Shown: positions 25,474 through 35,207, numbered from the stretch's first letter. The stretch: 64,000 bases of DNA from Chitinophagaceae bacterium (GCA_019638595.1 JAHBTJ010000013.1:1-64000), one strand, 5' to 3'. The notes: generated by a model not told the origin, from the sequence alone. A program made the numbers and translations.

Positions 25474-28400
25474 ATGAAAAAATTGATTGTATCCCAATCA
25501 AAAAGGGATACTTATCCCAAATTTCTCAAACTGCTTATTATCATGAAATTAACTGCAATATTTTTAATTGTAGTGTGTCTCCAGGCTTCTGCCACGGGTT
25601 ATTCGCAGAGCGATATAAGCATTTCTGTAAAGAATGTTGAGCTTAAAAAGCTGTTTAACCTGATACAAAAACAAACTGAATACAGGTTTCTGTATGAAGA
25701 CGCCCAACTCCCCAAAGACGCGCGGATTAACCTCGACGTAAGAAAAGCCTCTATACAAACGGTGCTGAATGCCGTACTGAGCAATACCTCTTTGAGATAC
25801 CGTATTTTGAACGATAATCTTGTTGTGCTAAGCGCTTTTGCCGGTGAGATCAGCAGCCATATGGTAAAGGGCAGGATAACAGATGAGAACGGGCAGCCTT
25901 TGCCGGGCGTAAGCGTTCGTATTAAGAACAGCACTTCCGGCGTATCTACTGCCGCCGACGGAACATTTTCCATCGAAGTGCCTGAAAACGCCGTACTTGA
26001 AATTTCCTTTATTGGGTATATCACCCAGGAAATTACTGTAAAGAAAGACGAAAGCATCAATCTACAACTGCAACCCGGCGATAAGAGCCTTGATGAAGTA
26101 GTGGTGGTAGGGTATGGTACCGTTAAAAGAAAGGACCTTACCGGCGCAATAGCTTCTGTAAACGGGAAAGACATACAGGCTAATATGGCCAAAAGCGCGG
26201 CAGGCGCGCTCCAGGGGCGCATTGCCGGCGTTACCGTATCTAATATGGGAGGGCAACCCGGCGCCGGGATGAATATTAATATCCGTGGACTGAGCTCTCT
26301 CGGATCTAATACGCCGTTATATGTTATTGATGGCGTATATAGCGATATCAGCCTTATAGACCCTGTGGATATTGCGTCTATTGAAGTGTTGAAAGACGCG
26401 TCAGCCGCAGCTATTTATGGTTCCCGCGCTGCCAATGGCGTTGTGCTGATCACCACTAAAAGCGGGCGCAGGTCCTCTCCAGCCGTTATTAGCCTGAATG
26501 CATACACCGGCGTACAATCTGTTACTAAAAAACTGGATGTAATGGATGCGCAGCAGTGGAAGAACACTATGAAAGAATCGGGTTTCCTTCCCCAGGAAGC
26601 TTTGAATTTCCAGGGCAAAGGAACCAACTGGCAGGATGAAATATACCGCACGGCGCCTGTGAGCAAAATAAATGTTGATATTTCCGGTGGCGGTGAACGT
26701 TCTACCTACAGCCTTTCGGCAGGTTATATTGACCAGAAAGGTATTTTGCTTAACACAGGTTATAAAGCCTTTAATATCCGCGCTAAAAATACGTTTGGCT
26801 TTTTCAATAACCATTTTCGTGTAGGCAATACCGTATTGTTAAGGTCGGGCGACAGGCAGAATACCGACTTTACTATTACGGACGCGTTGCGTCAAAACCC
26901 TATGATACCGGTGCTTGACCCGGATCAGTTAGGCGGGTATGCGCCCTTTGCCCCCTGGATGAAAAACCTCGATAACCCGGTAGGATACCTGAAGCTGCAC
27001 AATATGCATACTTACCAAACCGACGTGTTGGTAAACGCTTTCGCGGAAGTGGATCTGGGTATAAAAGGTTTGAAATATAAATTCAACTTAGGTATTAACA
27101 GAACCAACGGACGCGATTATTATTACAACGACGCTTATAATTTTGGTTCAGGCCTGGTTAAGTCATTCCTGTCGGAAAGCGCGTTTTTCAATAACCAGTG
27201 GTTAGCGGAGAATACGCTTCACTATGACAACAGCTTTGACAAGCATACTGTTTCATTTTTAGCCGGCTATTCCGCGCAGGATAATTCCAACCGCGGGTTT
27301 GGCGCCAGCCGCAGGGATATTCCTTTCGGTACCAATGCCATCAATGCAGGGTCTCCCACTGAGCAAAATACTTCCGGCGGGCTGCAGGAATCCTCTTTGG
27401 TTTCTATGTTCTCCAGGTTGATGTACAGTTATGATTCCCGTTATTTGCTTACGGCCTCGGTGCGCCGCGATGGATCTTCACGCTTTGCTCCCGGGCATCG
27501 CTACGGGGTATTTCCTTCCATAGCGTTAGGCTGGAATATTGCGAATGAAAGCTTTTTTGAAGCCGCTAAAGAAAACATCAATGAGTTAAAGCTGCGCGCG
27601 AGCTGGGGTAAGCTGGGCAACCAGGAAATTGGTAATTATCCTACACAAAGCACGGTTTCAAGTGGTATTAACTACCTGCAGGGAAGCGGAAACAATGAAA
27701 TGTGGTGGCAGGGCGCCAGCACCGGTGTTAACTGGGTGTCTCCCACAAACCTTACCTGGGAAGAAACCCGCACCAGCAATATTGGTTTAGACGCGGCCTT
27801 CCTGAACCATAAGCTAACGCTGAGCGCAGATTATTATATAAGGGAAACACGCAATATCCTTTTAGGTATCAATATGCCTCCTTCTGCGGGCCTGGGTGGT
27901 ACGCCAACCATGAACGCCGGTACTATTGAAAATAAAGGATTTGAATTGCTGGTAAATTATCGCAATGCTGTTGGAAAAGTTAATTACAATATTGGCGTGA
28001 ACGCTTCTACCGTAAAGAACAGGGTAAAAGCGGTAACGGTGGGCAATGTGCAGGAGTTTGGCGGTTACAACCCACAGGGCGAAGGTACCATCTCCTGGGC
28101 CAAAGTAGGCTATCCCATCGGCGGTTTCTGGGTAATTAAAACAGATGGCCTCTTCCAGTCGGATGCGGAAGCGCAGGGCTATAAAACTTCAGACGGTACG
28201 GTGATACAACCAAAAGCCCAGGCAGGAGATGTGAAATTCGTTGATTTTAATAATGATGGCAAAATTTCTGAAGATGACCGCCAGTACGTAGGTAGTCCTT
28301 TCCCAACACTGGCTTATGGCATACGTGGCGGAGTGGATTATAAAGGATTTGATTTTTCATTTTTCTTCGACGGTATGTATGGCAATAAGATATATAACTA

Positions 28401-28824
28401 TACCAGGGCAAGAATGGAATCAACCAATGAGATCATCAACTTTTCCACCAGCCTGTTAAATTCCTGGACGCCTTCCAATACCAACACCAATATTCCATTA
28501 TTTACACCAAAGGATGAAAATCAAAACTATCGCCGCGTAAGCGAACGCTGGATTGAAAACGGATCCTTCCTCCGGTTAAGAACTGTTGAGCTGGGCTATA
28601 CCATTCAAAGCGCCTTAAAAAGCAAGGCAGGCATACGATCCGGAAGGATCTATGTTGCAGGAGAGAACCTGTTTACCATCACAAAGTATAAAGGGTATAC
28701 TCCCGACCTGGGTCAAAACAATGGCCAGAACGGTGGTGGCTCCGGCACACTCACTGCAGGAACCGACCATGGACGTTTCCCGCTGGCCAGGACCATTATT
28801 GTTGGTATACAGCTTGGCTTTTAA
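25474..28824 (+). CDS. SusC/RagA TonB-dependent transporter with STN domain (second locus)
   Basis: A 1116-residue outer-membrane transporter. The N-terminal membrane signal (KLTAIFLIVVCLQASATGYSQ) is followed by an STN domain (VELKKLFNLIQKQTEYRF to LNDNLVVLS), a carboxypeptidase-D-like domain (VKGRITDENGQPLPGVSVRI) and the plug (VVVGYGTVKRKDLTGAIASV, ASIEVLKDASAAAIYGSRAA). The barrel ends TIIVGIQLGF with a terminal Phe. The STN domain ties it to the upstream FecR and sigma. No glycoside hydrolase follows SusD here, only a sulfotransferase, so the cargo may not be a polysaccharide. Confidence 0.95.
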   Translation: MKKLIVSQSKRDTYPKFLKLLIIMKLTAIFLIVVCLQASATGYSQSDISISVKNVELKKLFNLIQKQTEYRFLYEDAQLPKDARINLDVRKASIQTVLNAVLSNTSLRYRILNDNLVVLSAFAGEISSHMVKGRITDENGQPLPGVSVRIKNSTSGVSTAADGTFSIEVPENAVLEISFIGYITQEITVKKDESINLQLQPGDKSLDEVVVVGYGTVKRKDLTGAIASVNGKDIQANMAKSAAGALQGRIAGVTVSNMGGQPGAGMNINIRGLSSLGSNTPLYVIDGVYSDISLIDPVDIASIEVLKDASAAAIYGSRAANGVVLITTKSGRRSSPAVISLNAYTGVQSVTKKLDVMDAQQWKNTMKESGFLPQEALNFQGKGTNWQDEIYRTAPVSKINVDISGGGERSTYSLSAGYIDQKGILLNTGYKAFNIRAKNTFGFFNNHFRVGNTVLLRSGDRQNTDFTITDALRQNPMIPVLDPDQLGGYAPFAPWMKNLDNPVGYLKLHNMHTYQTDVLVNAFAEVDLGIKGLKYKFNLGINRTNGRDYYYNDAYNFGSGLVKSFLSESAFFNNQWLAENTLHYDNSFDKHTVSFLAGYSAQDNSNRGFGASRRDIPFGTNAINAGSPTEQNTSGGLQESSLVSMFSRLMYSYDSRYLLTASVRRDGSSRFAPGHRYGVFPSIALGWNIANESFFEAAKENINELKLRASWGKLGNQEIGNYPTQSTVSSGINYLQGSGNNEMWWQGASTGVNWVSPTNLTWEETRTSNIGLDAAFLNHKLTLSADYYIRETRNILLGINMPPSAGLGGTPTMNAGTIENKGFELLVNYRNAVGKVNYNIGVNASTVKNRVKAVTVGNVQEFGGYNPQGEGTISWAKVGYPIGGFWVIKTDGLFQSDAEAQGYKTSDGTVIQPKAQAGDVKFVDFNNDGKISEDDRQYVGSPFPTLAYGIRGGVDYKGFDFSFFFDGMYGNKIYNYTRARMESTNEIINFSTSLLNSWTPSNTNTNIPLFTPKDENQNYRRVSERWIENGSFLRLRTVELGYTIQSALKSKAGIRSGRIYVAGENLFTITKYKGYTPDLGQNNGQNGGGSGTLTAGTDHGRFPLARTIIVGIQLGF

Positions 28825-28876
28825 TCTGCTAACAGGAACAGTTTAAATATTATTCATCTTTTTTAAAACGATATAA

Positions 28877-30499
28877 ATGAAAACTTCTATAAAAAAAATG
28901 TCTGCTATTGCAACTGCTGTTTTGTTGCTGGGTGGATGTAAAGAAGATTTTTTGGATAAAATAAACCCCAACCAGCCGGTTGAACAAACTTTCTGGACTA
29001 CAGAAGAGAACGCCCAGGCTGCTATTCCAACTATTTATTCGCCCATCCGTGGGCAAATGTATGGCTATTACGGAGGGTATACAGGCTGGCATACCATGAA
29101 CCGGGCAGATGATGTTTGGTTTATCCTGGGGGAAGAAGTACACAACTGGCAACCTACTTCTTTCACCAATACCCCCAATACATCAGAGAGTGATTTTGGC
29201 AGGTTGTATAGCGGTGTTAACCGTGCCAATGTGTTTTTGAAGAATATTGCAAATGTGCAGATGGATGCCGGCAAAAAAAATGAGCTGATTGGTGAAGCCA
29301 GCTTTTTACGCGGCATGTATTATTTTTTACTGGTGTCTAATTTTGGAGATGTGCCATTAAGGCTGATCCCCGCGGGCGATGACCCTGATGGAGTAATGAA
29401 AGCTTCTACGCCTGAAGCGGATGTTTGGAAGCAGGTAATTGAAGACTTTACCACTGCTAAAAGTTATTTACCTGTAGAAAGACCGGCGCAGGAAGCAGGA
29501 AGAGCCACCAAAGGCGCCGCTATAGCTTTTTTAGGTAAGTCGCTGGCATACACACAACGGTATGCCGAAGCGGAAACGGAGCTGGCGGCCTTGCTAAAAG
29601 CACCCTATACTTACGACCTGGTGGCCAATTACGATGATAATTTCAATGAGAATACCGAATTAAATAAAGAATCGGTTTTTGAATTGTTGTATGATGGCAA
29701 ATTCGGATCAGGCTCCTGGGGTTCTGAATCGGCAACCAGCACGCAGGGTTTTGTTATCCCCAACTTTGCAGGATCGGCAGGCACCGGCGGATGGTTCAAA
29801 TGGTTGCCCAGCGAATCAATTGTAAGAGATTTCATTGAAGAAGAACGCCCGGCTGGTTCCGACACCCGTTTCGACAAGAGAATGTATGGCAGCTTTTTCT
29901 GGAAATACTCCGACTATGGTGATAATGTTGCGGACGGAGCGTGGTTTGGCAACCGTTCGTTCGACCAGATGTGGCTGGACGCGGAAGGAAAACGTCAAAG
30001 AGGAGAACCCGACTTCCCGGTTATAGATGGCAAACCCGGCCGTTTTCTTATCAAGAAGTTCACCAACTTCTACAAAAACGTTCCCGATGCCAACAGCATG
30101 TACGACCAGGCCAATCAAAACAACAACCTTCGTATGCTGCGCTTCGCGGAAGTATTGTTGCTGCATGCGGAAGCCTGTATCAAGAACGGTAATTTAGGAG
30201 ATGCGGCTGCCGACCTGAAACGCATCAGGGACCGTGCCGGACTGGCCAATAAAACATGGAACAACCCGGATGAAATGATGGCGGAAGTAGTAAAGCAAAA
30301 TGAGCTGGAGTTTTTCTTTGAAGGACATCGCTTCTTTGATCTGAAACGCTGGTTTCCTTACGCTCAGCTAAAGCAGATATTTGTAGATAACAAAAAGCAG
30401 GGAGCGGATAATTTCCAGCCCAAACATTATTACCTGCCTATTCCGCAATCTGAAATGAATGCGAATTCAGCCATACAACAGCATCCTTTATGGCGATAA
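28877..30499 (+). CDS. SusD/RagB-family lipoprotein (second locus)
   Basis: A 540-residue SusD-like lipoprotein with lipobox LLLGGC near residue 21, then FLDKINPNQPVEQTFWTTEE, GEASFLRGMYYFLLVSNFGD, KRIRDRAGL and NELEFFFEGHRFFDLKRWF. It ends with YYLPIPQSEMNAN. It begins 52 bases after susC and its last ten bases overlap the start of the sulfotransferase gene, so the two are translated together and probably work on the same substrate at the outer membrane. Confidence 0.94.
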   Translation: MKTSIKKMSAIATAVLLLGGCKEDFLDKINPNQPVEQTFWTTEENAQAAIPTIYSPIRGQMYGYYGGYTGWHTMNRADDVWFILGEEVHNWQPTSFTNTPNTSESDFGRLYSGVNRANVFLKNIANVQMDAGKKNELIGEASFLRGMYYFLLVSNFGDVPLRLIPAGDDPDGVMKASTPEADVWKQVIEDFTTAKSYLPVERPAQEAGRATKGAAIAFLGKSLAYTQRYAEAETELAALLKAPYTYDLVANYDDNFNENTELNKESVFELLYDGKFGSGSWGSESATSTQGFVIPNFAGSAGTGGWFKWLPSESIVRDFIEEERPAGSDTRFDKRMYGSFFWKYSDYGDNVADGAWFGNRSFDQMWLDAEGKRQRGEPDFPVIDGKPGRFLIKKFTNFYKNVPDANSMYDQANQNNNLRMLRFAEVLLLHAEACIKNGNLGDAAADLKRIRDRAGLANKTWNNPDEMMAEVVKQNELEFFFEGHRFFDLKRWFPYAQLKQIFVDNKKQGADNFQPKHYYLPIPQSEMNANSAIQQHPLWR

Positions 30500-32325
30500 G
30501 AAACAATTTAAATACAGTTGTTGTTACCTATCTAAAACTACCAGGCTTCTTTTGGGGCCTGGTAGTTTTACTTTTTTCCTGTTCCAGAAAAGACAACGAC
30601 TTAACTGTTGAAATAAAATCGAAGCAGTTACTGCAGAATATGATAGACAGCGGCGCCCTGCTGAACAGTATTTCTGAAGAAGGCAGTGAGTATGTCTTCA
30701 ACTTTGAAACCGGCATATTGCGTGTGCCCGGGCCCGAAATTACAGGCATAGCGCCTAAGCCGGAGCAATGGAAAACAACACTTACATTTAACGACGGGTC
30801 GCAATTAACGGTGCCGTCAAAAGGAACTTCACTGGATTTTATAGTGGAGCAGGTACAATTGGATCCATCCGGATATAACCCGCTTGCGGCTATTGCCCAG
30901 CTACGTTTACCCACTTACGGACGTGTACGTGTTACGGTTCATGGAAAGAACGGAACGGCAGGTACTATTGCGCATTTGTGCAAAACCGAAACCATCCGGC
31001 AGGACATTCCTGTTTTTGGCTTATATCCCGGTCATGATAATATAGTAGATCTCACTTTTACGGATAAGGATGGACGTGAGCGTGGTACCACACAAATCCA
31101 TATTCGTACACAGGCGCTCAATATACAGGATTTCCCCAGGCTGCACATCGCCGCTGCACAAACGGAAAAAATGGAACCGGGTGTGAACCTGGTAAGCTAT
31201 CCCGGAATGAGTGAGCTGGATCTGTCAATGCCCTATATGGTAGATAGTGAAGGTGAGATACGCTGGATATTGCTGTGGAAATCTTCCCCTGACCTGCAGA
31301 AGCTTTCCGCGTCTATAGGGCTGAAACGTACTAAAAAGGGAACCTTTATTACCGGCGATCAAAGCATGCAACGGATCGTGGAAATAGATATGTTTGGGAA
31401 TTTATTACATCAATGGGATCTTCAAAAGCTGGGATATACTTTTCATCATGAAGTTACAGAGGCGGACAACGGGAATTTTTTGATCACGGTATCGAAGTCG
31501 GACGCGCGTTTACTGAATGGCCAGCCACGTGTGAATGATTTTATTATTGAGCTTGATCCTGCAGGCAGCGGTTCGGTAGTAAAGGAGTGGGATCTTGCCG
31601 CTATGGTAGATACTTCGCGCTATGTGAAGCCCGATGGCATTACACCGCCGCAATTCTCTCAAAATCCTACCAACTGGGCGCACAATAATTCAATAGCGGA
31701 GATAGGGGATGACCTGTTGGCCACTATGCGTTACCAGGGCATTATCAGCTTTAGCTATGCGGGTAATTTGAGGTGGATCATCTCTCCTCATAAATACTGG
31801 TCTGCAAAATATCAACCATGGTTGTTAAATCCCGTGGATGAAAAAGGCAACCCGGTTACCGACCCTGCAGTAATAGATGGAGACGCTGCAGCCGATGATT
31901 TTGACTGGGCATGGGGACCACATACGCCGGTACTGTTACCCAACGGTCATATATTGGTATTCGACAATGGATACAACCGTCACTGGATATCCAATGCGTT
32001 GCCTGGCACGAACAATTACAGCCGCGTAGTAGAGTATAAAGTAGATGAAACGAAGAAAACAGTGCAACAGGTATGGGCTTATGGCAGGGAAAGAGGCGCT
32101 GAGAGCTTTTCGCAGGCGCTGTCGGGAGTACAGTATCTTCCTCAAACCGGGCATATTATGTTTTGTCCCGGAATGGGTGTTCCTGCCGGCGAAGGCTACG
32201 GAGGACGGGTGATTGAAATTGATCCTATAACAAAGCAGGTGATCTTTGAACTGGAGATATCCGCTTCCAGCAATACGGCTTTTCACCGGGTTACCCGTTT
32301 GCCATTATATCCCGGAAATATCTGA
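30490..32325 (+). CDS. Aryl-sulfate sulfotransferase-like lipoprotein
   Basis: A 611-residue protein with a signal ending in lipobox LLFSC. An N-terminal beta domain (about 40-215) precedes a six-bladed propeller as in AssT/arylsulfotransferase, which moves sulfate from one aryl sulfate to a phenolic acceptor without PAPS. Candidate active-site histidines are in YTFHHEVTEAD (about 318), WAHNNSI (about 397) and WGPHTPVLLPNGH (about 477). The match to the family is by pattern and is good. It overlaps susD by ten bases, implying that it processes what the SusCD pair imports. Classical AssT is periplasmic; a lipid anchor could place this one on the outer membrane. Confidence 0.8.
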   Translation: MAIRNNLNTVVVTYLKLPGFFWGLVVLLFSCSRKDNDLTVEIKSKQLLQNMIDSGALLNSISEEGSEYVFNFETGILRVPGPEITGIAPKPEQWKTTLTFNDGSQLTVPSKGTSLDFIVEQVQLDPSGYNPLAAIAQLRLPTYGRVRVTVHGKNGTAGTIAHLCKTETIRQDIPVFGLYPGHDNIVDLTFTDKDGRERGTTQIHIRTQALNIQDFPRLHIAAAQTEKMEPGVNLVSYPGMSELDLSMPYMVDSEGEIRWILLWKSSPDLQKLSASIGLKRTKKGTFITGDQSMQRIVEIDMFGNLLHQWDLQKLGYTFHHEVTEADNGNFLITVSKSDARLLNGQPRVNDFIIELDPAGSGSVVKEWDLAAMVDTSRYVKPDGITPPQFSQNPTNWAHNNSIAEIGDDLLATMRYQGIISFSYAGNLRWIISPHKYWSAKYQPWLLNPVDEKGNPVTDPAVIDGDAAADDFDWAWGPHTPVLLPNGHILVFDNGYNRHWISNALPGTNNYSRVVEYKVDETKKTVQQVWAYGRERGAESFSQALSGVQYLPQTGHIMFCPGMGVPAGEGYGGRVIEIDPITKQVIFELEISASSNTAFHRVTRLPLYPGNI

Positions 32326-32345
32326 TCTGTAAACAGCAAACAAAA

Positions 32346-32567
32346 TTACAACCGCCTTATCAGCCACAATATTCCCGAAATAACAAGGCTGAAGAGGATC
32401 ATGGTGGTAATGGGGAAATAGAACCGGAAGTTTTCTTTTTCAATACGGATATCTCCGGGTAAGCGGCCAATCCAATGCAGTTTGTCGTGAAAAAAGTAGA
32501 TAATAATGCCTACCGCTACCAGTATAGTGCCGGCGGTAATGATGTATTTGCCTGTATCCGCATTCAT
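32346..32567 (-). CDS. DUF2905-family small membrane protein
   Basis: A 73-residue protein with two membrane helices (ITAGTILVAVGIIIYF and TTMILFSLVISGILWLI) around the conserved WIGRLPGDIRIEKENFRFYF segment that defines DUF2905. Function is unknown. It follows the SAM-dependent gene by 20 bases on the same strand and is probably co-transcribed, converging with the sulfotransferase gene. Confidence 0.9.
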   Translation of the reverse strand: MNADTGKYIITAGTILVAVGIIIYFFHDKLHWIGRLPGDIRIEKENFRFYFPITTMILFSLVISGILWLIRRL

Positions 32568-32587
32568 AACGCAAAGGTAAAAACGAA

Positions 32588-33406
32588 CTATTCAAAAAAC
32601 ACTCTTATAGTTTGGTAAAACAACCGGTTCTGCAGGTGGGCAGATTGTTTTTCAGAGTAACCCTGCAGGCCCAAGAGCCCGGCCGCGTTCCCTTTGTTGA
32701 TAGCGATTTCGAGATAGCCCGCCGAATTAAATAAAGCCAGCTTTTCTCCTTCGGCAACCTCCGCATAGGTATCGCTGATGCGGTCTATTACCTCATCGCG
32801 TTTAAAGGCTATGAAAAATTTCCTGCCTTTGCGTTGTTCCTCAAATGCTTCACGGGTAATATTTACCACTACATTTTCGAAGTGATCAATAAAAATGATC
32901 TGTCCCTCTATCCAGTTATTTCCCAGCATGGGCTTAAGGGGATTTTTTTCCAGGATCTCAATATCGGGGTTGCCGATGCTTGAAATACGCTCTCCCTGGT
33001 TGACAGACCGGATGGCTTTTCCGAAGATCTTTGTAATATATAAAGCGTTCTTGGCAGCCAGCTTATCCATGGGCAGTCCTATTACCATTTCCGGCTTTTC
33101 TTCCGTTATCATGGTAAGAAGCCCGTTATCAGCGCATAATATATACTGCTGGTTATAAAAAGCGATCAGCAAATGCTCATTCTTATTTTCGAATAAATTA
33201 ACCAGCACAATGTGAAAAGTATATTCCGGGAAATTTTTGATCGCGTTCCTGCATATATAGGCCGCCTGCGGGTAGTTAAAAGGCGTTAGCTGATGGCTGA
33301 TATCAACCAGTGAACAACCGGGAACCGTTTGCAGCAATTGTCCCTTAACAGCGCCAACCAGGTAATCTTTTTCTCCTATGTCTGATGTGAGTGTTATTAA
33401 GGACAT
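32588..33406 (-). CDS. SAM hydroxide adenosyltransferase (SAM hydrolase, DUF62 family)
   Basis: The family uses water or hydroxide to split S-adenosylmethionine into adenosine and methionine; relatives are the fluorinase and chlorinase. The 272-residue protein starts MSLITLTSDIGEKDYLVGAV with the conserved TLTSDIG substrate-binding Asp. It continues with LVDISHQLTPFN, ADNGLLTMI and IIFIDHFENVVVNI, and ends with a domain containing LFNSAGYLEIAINKGNAAGLL. The ATG at 33406 is chosen because a longer frame from 33490 would contain the promoter element at 33446-33453 and add a non-family N-terminus. Confidence 0.9.
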   Translation of the reverse strand: MSLITLTSDIGEKDYLVGAVKGQLLQTVPGCSLVDISHQLTPFNYPQAAYICRNAIKNFPEYTFHIVLVNLFENKNEHLLIAFYNQQYILCADNGLLTMITEEKPEMVIGLPMDKLAAKNALYITKIFGKAIRSVNQGERISSIGNPDIEILEKNPLKPMLGNNWIEGQIIFIDHFENVVVNITREAFEEQRKGRKFFIAFKRDEVIDRISDTYAEVAEGEKLALFNSAGYLEIAINKGNAAGLLGLQGYSEKQSAHLQNRLFYQTIRVFFE

Positions 33407-33445
33407 GTAGTGAAATAAAACAAACGTGTAATGATTGTATTCCTG

Positions 33446-33453
33446 CAAAAATA
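33446..33453 (-). promoter_or_regulatory. -7 promoter element of the SAM hydrolase gene
   Basis: TATTTTTG on the minus strand matches TAnnTTTG exactly, 40 bases before the chosen ATG. The -33 region is only T-rich. It also supports the shorter start for the downstream gene. Confidence 0.55.
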
Positions 33454-33526
33454 AGAGAGTAAGCCCGTAAAGAAAACGAAGAATTATCATTCGGATGCAA
33501 AAAGAAAAACAAGATTTTTTTAAAAT

Positions 33527-33556
33527 TTGGCGGGATATGTTTTTCCCTTATTTTTG
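33527..33556 (+). promoter_or_regulatory. Promoter of tRNA-Lys
   Basis: TTG (33527-33529), exactly 19 bases, then TATTTTTG (33549-33556): a full Bacteroidota consensus. The start point falls near 33563, about 60 bases before the tRNA. Confidence 0.8.
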
Positions 33557-33621
33557 CACTCCCAAAAACGGGATAAGCGGCTCATTCGGCGAGGAAAGCT
33601 GTTTATTTTGTTGAAAATGCT

Positions 33622-33694
33622 GATTCCGTAGCTCAGTTGGTAGAGCAATACACTTTTAATGTATGGGTCCTGGGTTCGAGTCCCAGCGGGATCA
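33622..33694 (+). tRNA. tRNA-Lys (anticodon TTT)
   Basis: A 73-nt cloverleaf. The acceptor GATTCCG pairs with CGGGATC, including one T-G pair. The D-arm is GCTC/GAGC, the anticodon loop CTTTTAA lies between ATACA and TGTAT, and the T-arm is CTGGGTTCGAGTCCCAG. The discriminator A is followed directly by CCA (33695-33697), whereas the tRNA-Ala in this window has no encoded CCA, so the CCA may come from the integrated element. The 3' end of the serine recombinase gene on the other strand runs through this gene, marking it as the integration site. Confidence 0.96.
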
Positions 33695-35207
33695 CCATAT
33701 GGGACAAGTCAAAATTCAAACGACTTGTCCCATTTTTTTTGGGCTTCAATTCCTTGTCTATTAAGGATATAATGTTGATGATTTCATTCAATCTTTTGGT
33801 TCGATGTTGGCAACCGTCGAATACGAGATTTTCAGGGAACATCGAACCAACTACCTTTCGCTTTACTTCTACTGTACCTTCTCTATACAATGTTTCAAGC
33901 TGTGCGATGTTGCTAAATGCCTTGTTCCATAAAGGCTCTACCGTTGTTTGGAAATTTACAGCGGCCCTTAATTTTGCTTCCAGCCGATTGATCTTTTCCT
34001 CACATTCAGATTTGATAGCCCGATAATCATCGCCTTCAATATCGCCGCACAAAAGCAGTTCTCTTGCTTTTACAACCCGGTTGTTTACCTCCTGCAATTG
34101 TACCTTTAAATCTTTTTGTTCATCTCTTTCTCCACGTTCTTTTGACTTATATGTTGACGTAATTACTTCTTTGCACATTTCAAGTCTTGAAAGCGGCCAA
34201 ACATATTTTTTGATTTCGTCAAACATTTTATCATTCGTGTCTTTTGCTTTGTAACGAACACCACAAGCAGAACTGCAATGATAGTAATGGTAATATTGTG
34301 TTCTCCCTTTTGATGCACTGGCTGTCAACATCCTTCCGCATTTTGGACAGATCAGGAAGCCTCTCAATGGAATGCTGTCATCGGATGTAACTTTTGTTCC
34401 CAAAATCCGTTTGCGTCCATCCAATACATCCTGAACATCATAGAAAAGGGCTTCAGAGATCAAAGGTTCATGTTGCCCCTTTGCCAACAGGCTTTCTTCT
34501 TCTTTGTATTTGGGAACAAATATCAATCCGCAGTATATCGGGTTTCGTATGGCAACCCAAAAATTATTCTTGCTGCACTTTAATCCTTTTTCTTTTGCTT
34601 TTTTCCATACCTGTTCTGTATTGAGCTTACTGCGGGATAGTTCTTCAAACGCCCACTTCATTATATCACCCTGAATTTCTTTCGGGGCAATATATTTCTT
34701 ACCGTTCTCATTAACCTTGTTGGCATAACCAATGGGTGCGGTTCCCATCCAGCGCCCTTCTTTCTTAGCCCTCCGCATCCCATGAAACACATTTAACGCT
34801 CTCCGGTCATTCTCTACCTCCGGTGCAGCGAGGTAAAACGCCAGCATCATTTTATTTTCCGGAATGGAGAGGTCAAGCGGTTGTTCTACCGCCTGCGGCT
34901 CGATACCTAACCGCCGAAGGGTACTGATCATTTGGTACGCATCTCCTGCGTTACGGCTAAACCTGTCCCATTTCGTAAACAGGATAAGGTCGGTATGCCC
35001 TTTGTGTTTCCGTAAATCACCCAATAGTCCTGTCCAAGCCGGTCGTTTGAAAGTCTTAGCCGAATGGTCTTCCAAGATCACTTTCCTAACCCGGATATTG
35101 TTGATTTCACAGTATTTCCGCAAACGTTCCTCCTGGTCACGTTGCGAATAGCCTTTATCGGCCTGTTCGTCCGTACTTACCCGTACATAAAGGTCTGCTA
35201 TTTTCAT
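33633..35207 (-). CDS. Large serine recombinase 1, reading into tRNA-Lys
   Basis: Site-specific integrase of 524 residues. The resolvase domain starts MKIADLYVRVSTDEQADKGY, with catalytic Ser11 and the arginine-rich TKWDRFSRNAGD segment. The recombinase domain is about 165-270, a zinc ribbon CPKCGRMLTASASKG with HCSSACG lies near 285-315, and a coiled coil follows. The last ~20 codons (after HMV: IPLGLEPRTHTLKVYCSTN) are antisense to tRNA-Lys and the stop lies inside the tRNA D-arm. The gene end is therefore supplied by the target, a sign of insertion at this tRNA. Its N-terminal half is very similar to recombinase 2 at 36988. Confidence 0.93.
   Translation of the reverse strand: MKIADLYVRVSTDEQADKGYSQRDQEERLRKYCEINNIRVRKVILEDHSAKTFKRPAWTGLLGDLRKHKGHTDLILFTKWDRFSRNAGDAYQMISTLRRLGIEPQAVEQPLDLSIPENKMMLAFYLAAPEVENDRRALNVFHGMRRAKKEGRWMGTAPIGYANKVNENGKKYIAPKEIQGDIMKWAFEELSRSKLNTEQVWKKAKEKGLKCSKNNFWVAIRNPIYCGLIFVPKYKEEESLLAKGQHEPLISEALFYDVQDVLDGRKRILGTKVTSDDSIPLRGFLICPKCGRMLTASASKGRTQYYHYYHCSSACGVRYKAKDTNDKMFDEIKKYVWPLSRLEMCKEVITSTYKSKERGERDEQKDLKVQLQEVNNRVVKARELLLCGDIEGDDYRAIKSECEEKINRLEAKLRAAVNFQTTVEPLWNKAFSNIAQLETLYREGTVEVKRKVVGSMFPENLVFDGCQHRTKRLNEIINIISLIDKELKPKKNGTSRLNFDLSHMVIPLGLEPRTHTLKVYCSTN
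33699..33740 (+). terminator. Rho-independent terminator after tRNA-Lys
   Basis: ATGGGACAAGTC (33699-33710) and GACTTGTCCCAT (33722-33733) form a perfect 12-bp stem, followed by a run of eight T ending at 33740. It ends the tRNA transcript and lies inside the 3' coding part of recombinase 1 on the other strand. Confidence 0.85.
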
